64,000 nt of DNA. It comes from Sipunculus nudus. Lineage: Eukaryota; Annelida; Sipuncula; Golfingiida; Sipunculidae. The stretch spans positions 49,023,297 through 49,087,296 of the forward strand of contig CM049321.1 of NCBI GenBank assembly GCA_026874595.1. Reading direction: 5' to 3'. The notes beneath the pieces were generated by a model, which worked only from the letters and a program-made list of their open reading frames with translations, had not been told where the DNA came from and did no database searches. Both the position numbers and the translations under genes were made by a program. This document shows, one piece after another, positions 58,017 to 64,000 of the stretch (positions are counted from its first letter, which is position 1; each line of letters starts with the position of its first letter).

Positions 58017-59780
58017 AATACTACATTATATCCTGGTTTGTGGTTTGAGCCTTAAATTAAGGGTACATCTATGTATACGTATGTGTTTTTACACAGAAAA
58101 CGAAGACCCCACCGCAAATAAGCTGTCGTTATTGTTTATATCCACGTGTTTATGACATGTGGGGGGCAAAATAATCCAATTTCATTCAACAAGTACATGC
58201 TACGGCTAGTCAGAGGGTTTCTTTTTGCAACGAGTGACCGTTCAGCTTAAATAAATATACAACAAACCACCATAAATTGCTTAGATATTTGACATTGCTG
58301 CATGTGTTTACTATAACCAAGGAGTTTACAGTTTACAGTTCCTTGTAAACTCCTTGCTATAACAGCTTGTACAGTTACTAGTTGTTCAGCGTCCGTCTCA
58401 GTAGCGTTCTATAAAAAGAAGTTCTCCTAAAAGAAATTACATACAGTTCGTAAATTTGTACTCAGAATAAGAAAAAAAGTAAATGAGCCAAAAGCTAAAG
58501 TAAAATTCTTCTCTATACATTTGTTATTTCATAAAAATAAATTTAAAATCATATTAATTTTCCTATAACAGAAAATCTTGAGGACGTTGTGAGATTTTTG
58601 CCTGTTTTTGACCCATGGTCCACTGATACTGCCATTTGTGTGGTCACCGCTTGACCATGGGGCTTATAAAGAATTGTAACTGTTAAACTATCCCAGCTTT
58701 CATGACTGAAATACCTTGAGCCCGGATGGGTACAATTTTCAAGACGCCCATATACGTAAAAGGTACCGACAAACTGACCATATGGAAAGCAACAGCGAAG
58801 CCTCTCACCTTCTATACGATGCCTTCATACCTTCTGTAGGCCAGTCGAACCAGGAAAAAATTCAACATTCCACGATCCCTAGGTGGACAAATTGTTTGGC
58901 TTGCAATGACGCTAATTTTCTGAACCTCAAACATGAATCTAAAACAACTTTATCCTATATAACTCCGTTATCTCACGTTCGCCGCAGCCTTCGCGTACCC
59001 TTCAAGTACATTATGATATCGATCGTACTAAAGCCTTAAGCAGTTCTGTTCCTTTTCCGTCCCGTGCTCCATGCAAGTCAGTGAACTTGGTACACTGGCA
59101 CAGGACAACGCCCTGGCGGAAAACAACCGATAAAAAATCGTAATTTTGTAATAAACAGTCCTATATCCAGGAAGTTAATATCGTCTGCTTGATGGGTTCT
59201 AAGAGGGCCAGTAGAGGGCACTGGGAGGAAATCTCGCGATATTCTCGTTGTTTATAGCATCCAATCAGAAATCTAGCATTTTTCCTTGCGGCATTTCATA
59301 ATCTCCCCCGTTAAATTTTAATATTTGTAGAGCATTATGAATGTTATGTCATTAATAATAGTTTTGCATATATTTGGTATATTTTACATCGACGTTAGAC
59401 GTGAGATTCTGGAACTGCTCTCTGAAAATCTCTTAGTTCTATGTACTTACCTGAAGGAAGGTTTGGTGTGCCACCTGCCGGAAAATTTCAGGACTCAAAA
59501 AATATGGAACGCAAAGTCGCACAACACAAAAATAGATGTCCTACGGTTTCGCCGCTCCCGTTTTACGAAGATTATTAATATGCAAATAAGGATCAATGTT
59601 ATCAATGTGTCCTCTAAGCGATTCCTTACAAGATTTCTTAAGGATATAAAAATCGACTATTTTTTTTTATTATATGCATCATTTCAACAACTGAACCGAT
59701 TCGTTTGTTTTTCCCTGCGCATTTTGTGACTGTATACTTTGGAATTTTGCCAATTTAAAAAAAAAGTAACCTCGGTAAAT
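58017..59780. other. Unrecognised DNA; two open frames of unknown nature
   Basis: Plus-strand frames at 58716-59039 (107 codons) and 59337-59729 (130 codons, Arg/Lys/Ile-rich) have no recognisable motif, no splice or promoter context and could be chance. Confidence 0.3.
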
Positions 59781-59788
59781 TAATTATA

Positions 59789-59840
<52 letters not shown>

Positions 59841-59850
59841 AATTGTTCTC
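59781..59850. repeat. (TA)n microsatellite
   Basis: TA run at ~59786-59842. Confidence 0.95.
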
Positions 59851-60239
59851 AGAGTGCGTGGAACAACTATCTTTGGTTGGCCTAACACATATTATTCGGG
59901 ACTTTTGCATCTGCGACGGTGTCTCAATTAACATACAGACTTAAAAAGCTCTGTCAGTGTCCCAGTTTTAGGTTTCTCACAAATTATATATAATCAACAC
60001 CTGTTTTAAAAGCTTCAATGCAACCGATTGTTTGCACAGTGTCTCAGGCAATGACAAAAAAGTCTAGTTGGTTGTTTGCTTCATGTCTTTCATTTCTTGT
60101 ATAAATAATCGGCGAGTGACTCGTAAATTGGACGGGACAATGCATAATCTCCGAACTCGCAGTAACCCGCAGTGAGTCTGCAGATATGCTTTTGTATCCA
60201 GCCGGGTGAAAGATCACAAACAATGGAGTCTAAAAGCAA

Positions 60240-60510
60240 TGTTGATACTGCCCTGTTACAGGGGTGGATCCGGAAACTGAAACGGGGAATCTAAATAAGG
60301 TTAAAATGTTTATTACGTCCGCCAAGGAGGTTATGTTTTAACCGGCGTTTGCTCGTTTGTCTGTCTGTTGTCTTGCCATTTTTAGCTATGTTAAAAACAT
60401 AACTCAAAACGTTATTTGAAATTAAAACAGATTTTGATGAAATTTGCAGGATAGCGCGGTAATGATGAGGAACAATTGAGTCAATTGTGTGGATGATCCG
60501 GATCACCATC
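60240..60510 (+). repeat. Dispersed CCAAGGAGGTTATGTTTT repeat
   Basis: GTCCGCCAAGGAGGTTATGT, then TTGCTCGTTTGTCTGTCTGT, and further on TTTGATGAAATTTGCAGGAT and GATGATCCGGATCACCATC, is a dispersed repeat style I recognise from marine invertebrate DNA. Fragments occur near 38457 and 55900, and a matching 3' end (GGCGGAGGCATGCACTCCTC, TGAGTGCCATCTAGTTCAT) at 63962-64000. CAGGGGTGGATCCGG at 60259 is a separate MITE-like end. Confidence 0.6.
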
Positions 60511-60905
60511 TGATCTGTGCTCTCTCAGTGCATTTCTTCAATTTGTCTTTCTTTCCATTCTGCATAAACAATTCCGGCTTGGATATAGAACTCGGATGTT
60601 CGTTTGTCTGCGCGTGTGTGTGTATGGGTGTGTGTGTGTGTGTGGGGGGGGGGGGGGGGTTCGGGTTAAATCATATTTTGGATAAAAAAAAAGATCTTTG
60701 TTTAACCTGGCATAAATAAAGATACCTATCTGATTAATATATATGGAGGTGGTAGAGTTTACACCAGAATCCGTGAGATGCTATTTTTTTATTGGGTGGG
60801 GGAGATGTGGCGTACATAACCGAAAATTATTTTCTTACATATATCATAAATCAACGCTCTGGTCCAGAATATTGCCATTTATTAGGGTTTATGAGGTAAA
60901 ATGTG
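60511..60905. other. Low-complexity and unrecognised DNA
   Basis: (GT)n plus a 16-G run at ~60615-60659; otherwise nothing recognised. Confidence 0.5.
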
Positions 60906-61397
60906 TCATTGGATGGTGCCAGGTGGAGGAAGGGGATGGGCAGGGCTGTTTTGTGCCCCTCTCCCCATATAAATAATAATAATAATTATTATGATTGATA
61001 TTTTTATATAGACACACACCCACTTATCTAAGTTAAAAATCCTCCTCCCTCCGTTTTCTACATAGATCCGTATCCTCCCCCGTGGGACATAATCTGAAGG
61101 CCGTGCACCCTGGGACTGTGAGGTCATGTCAGTGCGTTGACGCCTGGCTCCCGAATAAGGACAACCTGATAACGCAACCAGCTCCCAGGCCATGAGCGAG
61201 GTGACGGCGAGCCTGCAGAGCTGGTGCAGCCACGATGAATTCACACACAGCATCACGATGGCTTCCAAGAAAGCCTGCAAGAAACCCCTATAGAAACCAT
61301 GTAACAAAGAATGGCTGGACTCTGGCATCTTTGAGGATATTGGCGTGGATTTATGTAAGATGACGTCAGCCTGACACAAACATGATTTGTTACGCAC
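60906..61397 (-). other. Unrecognised 163-codon open frame
   Basis: The frame is the longest single open stretch outside the LINE and Mkx. Its first ~125 codons (61397-61020) have ordinary complexity; the rest runs into ATA/ATT repeats (poly-Ile). It has no recognisable domain, signal or splice context. The patch 61080-61390 is GC-richer than average. A real exon of an unknown gene, or chance, are both possible. Confidence 0.2.
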
Positions 61398-61451
61398 GGC
61401 TGATTTTCATGCCCGTTTCCGACCTTGTGTACTTTGTCTTGGGGAAATTAG

Positions 61452-61454
<3 letters not shown>

Positions 61455-61542
<88 letters not shown>

Positions 61543-61608
61543 CTTTACCGTATATTATGTAGGCCTACTTTGTCTTGGTGAAATTTAAAAAAAAGGAGAG
61601 AGAGAGAG

Positions 61609-61662
<54 letters not shown>

Positions 61663-61670
61663 GGAGAGAG
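61455..61670. repeat. Two (GA)n microsatellites
   Basis: GA runs at 61456-61539 and ~61595-61668. The sequence between, GTAGGCCTACTTTGTCTTGGTGAAATT, repeats CTTGTGTACTTTGTCTTGGGGAAATTAG from before the first tract, so the whole unit of about 137 bp is a tandem duplication. Confidence 0.95.
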
Positions 61671-61754
61671 GGTGGGGTGGGGATGGATAGTAGTTATTTA
61701 GATATCACTGATTAGTAATAATACAAATATATTCTATCACACTGTCGCATTCGA

Positions 61755-61880
61755 GGCGGGGGGGATCCAGAATTTTGGAAGGGGGTGGGGCTTTGGGGGT
61801 CGGGGGGGGGGGGGTTGGTCTCTAACCCAGAATGACCAATGAGAACCCCCCCCCCTTAGTAAATGGGAGTTCCAAAATGG
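61755..61880. mobile_element. Fragment related to the 6983-7197 MITE
   Basis: GAGGCGGGGGGGATCCAGAA, G-runs, AACCCAGAATGACCAATGAG and CCTTAGTAAATGGGAG parallel GGCAGATCCAGGAT, AACCCAGGAGGACTAATGAA in the 6983 copy. The right end is missing. Confidence 0.6.
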
Positions 61881-62024
61881 TTTGAAACCCATAGAAATAG
61901 GCCTGGACGCCCTTTCATCACTTTGGCACCAATCTATAGAGGTTTCAATGAAGCGGCGGCTATGGACCAGAAGAGTAATTTGGGGTTTTTTTAATCGTAT
62001 TTGTGAAAGTCTAAGTTACCTTTA

Positions 62025-62106
62025 TCATATATTCGAGACCAAGAAATGTGATCGTGGGAATGGTTGCAACTGCGGGGTGGTCGCAAGTAAAGGTTCCACT
62101 GTATGT
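62025..62106. mobile_element. Right-end fragment of a pogo-like MITE
   Basis: ATTCGAGACCAAGAAATGTG, GGGGTGGTCGCAAGTAAAGG and TTCCACTGTA resemble the right ends of 21454-21631 and 55154-55332. Further left, related text is not clear. Confidence 0.45.
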
Positions 62107-62361
62107 TATATTTCTATATATATATATTAAAGTTCTATTTATATATATATATTATTTCTGTATAAATATTATATCTGTCTCATACTGTCATATATATATA
62201 TATATATTTATATATCAGTATATAAATATATTATTTTATATTTTTTCTACACATTATATACATATACATATATATCTACATATATACATTTTTTTTATAT
62301 ATCTCTATGCATACATCTTATTTCTCCATATATTATATGTGTATAACTATTATATCTTAAC

Positions 62362-62418
<57 letters not shown>
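62107..62418. repeat. TA-rich low-complexity DNA
   Basis: Multiple TATATA stretches end in a pure (TA)n at 62358-62417. The Tyr/Ile-rich open frame through it is an artefact. Confidence 0.92.
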
Positions 62419-62422
<4 letters not shown>

Positions 62423-63225
62423 TGTATACTATTTACACAGAACCTTTACCAGTGTCTACTCTATTTACTTTCTTAAATTTGGTATCACCATCAAGATGGA
62501 TATTCATTAAGGATACTATTACATGTTCTTTGGAGCAAATATACCAGATACTTGATAGAGACAGTGTTACGGTCTGAGCTCATGTACGGAACTCGTATGT
62601 CTCTTACTTAGCGATAAAACCAGGCGAGAGGAACGTAAAACGTGAAATAACTGAGTCAGGACCCGGTAATGCTCGTTTTATTTGGATATAACGCCGTGTT
62701 TGGAGGTTTACACGAGATTGGCTTGTTAACGCTAATCATCGCCATATGTCAATCGGGCTAATACTGGAACAATCTACCCGCATGCGCAAACATTATCTGC
62801 TGTGCTTCGAGCAAATTGATCACGATCATATTTTAATTTAAAAAAAAATGAAATTCGATACATATTAAAGAGTTTTACAGGGACCTCACTATTAAAGAAA
62901 AAGTAACTTTTTTACCTTTATGTGAAACAAAATACCATCTTTATCGTCTGTATATAAGAAACCGGAATACTCACTGTGAGGCTGTGCTGGTATTTGTCGC
63001 TACAGTGGTGGAAATGGCATATAAGCATAAAGTTACAAGGCATGAATACATGATCCATGTTTTTCCCTGTAATTTTCAGGAACGAATTTAAATATAAAAT
63101 AAATTGTATAATATATATTATTTATGACATATAAATTATTACTCACATTAAAATATCAGTGACAAATTTAACTTTCAATTCAATAATAAACATAATAAAT
63201 ATAATGAACATAATAAACTTTAAAA
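62419..63225. other. Unrecognised DNA
   Basis: No feature recognised on either strand. Confidence 0.45.
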
Positions 63226-63344
63226 ATTATAATTGATATAATAATAATAATAATAATAAAAACAACAACAACAACAACAACAACAATAAAAATAATAATA
63301 ATAATAATAATATTATCATCATAAATATTATAATTATAGTTATA

Positions 63345-63387
<43 letters not shown>

Positions 63388-63405
63388 CATTTTTATTATT
63401 ATTGT
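63226..63405. repeat. Trinucleotide tracts (TAA)n/(AAC)n/(TTA)n
   Basis: (ATA)n at 63236-63258, (AAC)n at 63260-63285, (ATA)n at 63287-63312, then (TTA)n at 63344-63386. The TAA and TTA arms are complementary and could form a long hairpin. Confidence 0.93.
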
Positions 63406-64000
63406 TTGAATCTCGGCCGATAGAAAATAAGTCCGAACCAACCCGTACGAATTCGGACGGACCTTTCAAACACATCATTCACGTTTGCTTCCCTTACTGT
63501 TGGACAATACTGTCGAAACACTCCTCTTCTCGTCAAGGACCACAGACTATACTTAATTCAACGGTTAAACGTCACAATCAACATTTGTGAAATTCAAATA
63601 AAGGGCGGTTCACACTGCATGAAAGTACACATGCCTTGAAGATTTTACTAACTTCTTGAAGTCCACATAACAAAAACGTTTACGTAATTTGCCTTGAATC
63701 AGCTGTATTCTTATTCAAGTGTGCTTATTGAAGCCGATATGCTTAAGTGACCATATTTTGTGGCCCAGTGTATTGTGGGGAAAACGTTTGTTTATACCCA
63801 AAATCCCTAACCTGCAATGTCCGACTGTGCTGTGTTAGGTTGACTTGTTTGCAGACATAAACCAAAAATACAAACAATTTTACACGATCGTCGGGAAACA
63901 TCCATTAAAGTTTGGTGCGGATCAGAAACTGGAGCGTGGCCAGTAGGATTATTTGGTCCCCGGCGGAGGCATGCACTCCTCTGAGTGCCATCTAGTTCAT
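63406..64000. other. Unrecognised DNA, ending in a dispersed-repeat terminus
   Basis: 63880-64000 ends with GGCGGAGGCATGCACTCCTC and TGAGTGCCATCTAGTTCAT, the 3' end of the 60240-60510 repeat family. The rest was not recognised. Confidence 0.45.

Noticed and set aside
62048-62419. 123-codon Tyr/Ile-rich open frame, and similar ones at (TA)n tracts elsewhere
   Set aside because: (TA)n reads as Tyr-Ile repeats in most frames, so such frames are low-complexity artefacts.
63227-63478. 83-codon poly-Ile/poly-Leu open frame
   Set aside because: It is the reading of ATT/TAA/AAC trinucleotide tracts and has no coding support.

Overview
The window looks like nuclear DNA from an animal, most likely a lophotrochozoan and probably a mollusc. 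Evidence: one intron-containing TALE homeobox gene with consensus GT-AG splice sites; very AT-rich non-coding DNA; dozens of long (TA)n tracts and long G or C runs; and dispersed repeats of a style I associate with bivalve and other marine-mollusc genomes (arrays of TGACCTTTGACCT, blocks ending near TCAGCTGAGCTAAAAA, short pogo-like MITEs). The species cannot be fixed from the sequence alone. There is no operon, no ribosomal RNA and no CRISPR.

The one confidently recognised host gene is mohawk (Mkx), on the minus strand from 40956 down to 22604. It has three coding exons: 40956-40547, 25652-25309 and 23103-22604. Splice phases match at both junctions and the joined frame is 1254 nt (417 residues plus stop). 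It contains a TALE homeodomain with the PYP loop, the Mkx-type post-homeodomain segment, a PPKYKxSILxRYL-like block and a YWxELxAAMALTxLA-like C-terminus. The acceptor at 41003 implies at least one further 5' non-coding exon upstream; a donor at 52414 in a GC-richer patch is a candidate.

Layout. 1-3220: dispersed repeats and minisatellites. 3495-11562: a candidate ~8.1-kb DNA transposon with CACTG...CAGTG termini, TA duplications and subterminal CGTAAAATAACGG repeats. It hosts a 2.15-kb long-inverted-repeat (foldback) element at 8347-10495, a 215-bp MITE at 6983-7197, and minus-strand exon-like fragments. 11565-13805 and 18790-19855: dispersed and tandem 340-360-bp repeats. 13800-18780: mostly unrecognised DNA with (TA)n. 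21454-21631: pogo-like MITE. 22604-41002: Mkx, whose 14.9-kb first intron carries a 2.57-kb inverted-repeat-bounded element (31100-33673) built around a ~288-bp tandem array. 41366-44214: a 5'-truncated Jockey/CR1-like LINE, whose three frameshifts all fall in A-runs. 46531-46970: a second LINE fragment. 47000-64000: microsatellites, an 18-bp minisatellite, another pogo-like MITE, and DNA in which no gene was recognised.

The points most worth a second look are the CACTG-ended composite with its exon-like content, the nuclear-receptor-like tandem array inside the Mkx intron, the repeated AGGTGGCGCCAC motif that resembles a CTCF core, and the foldback element.
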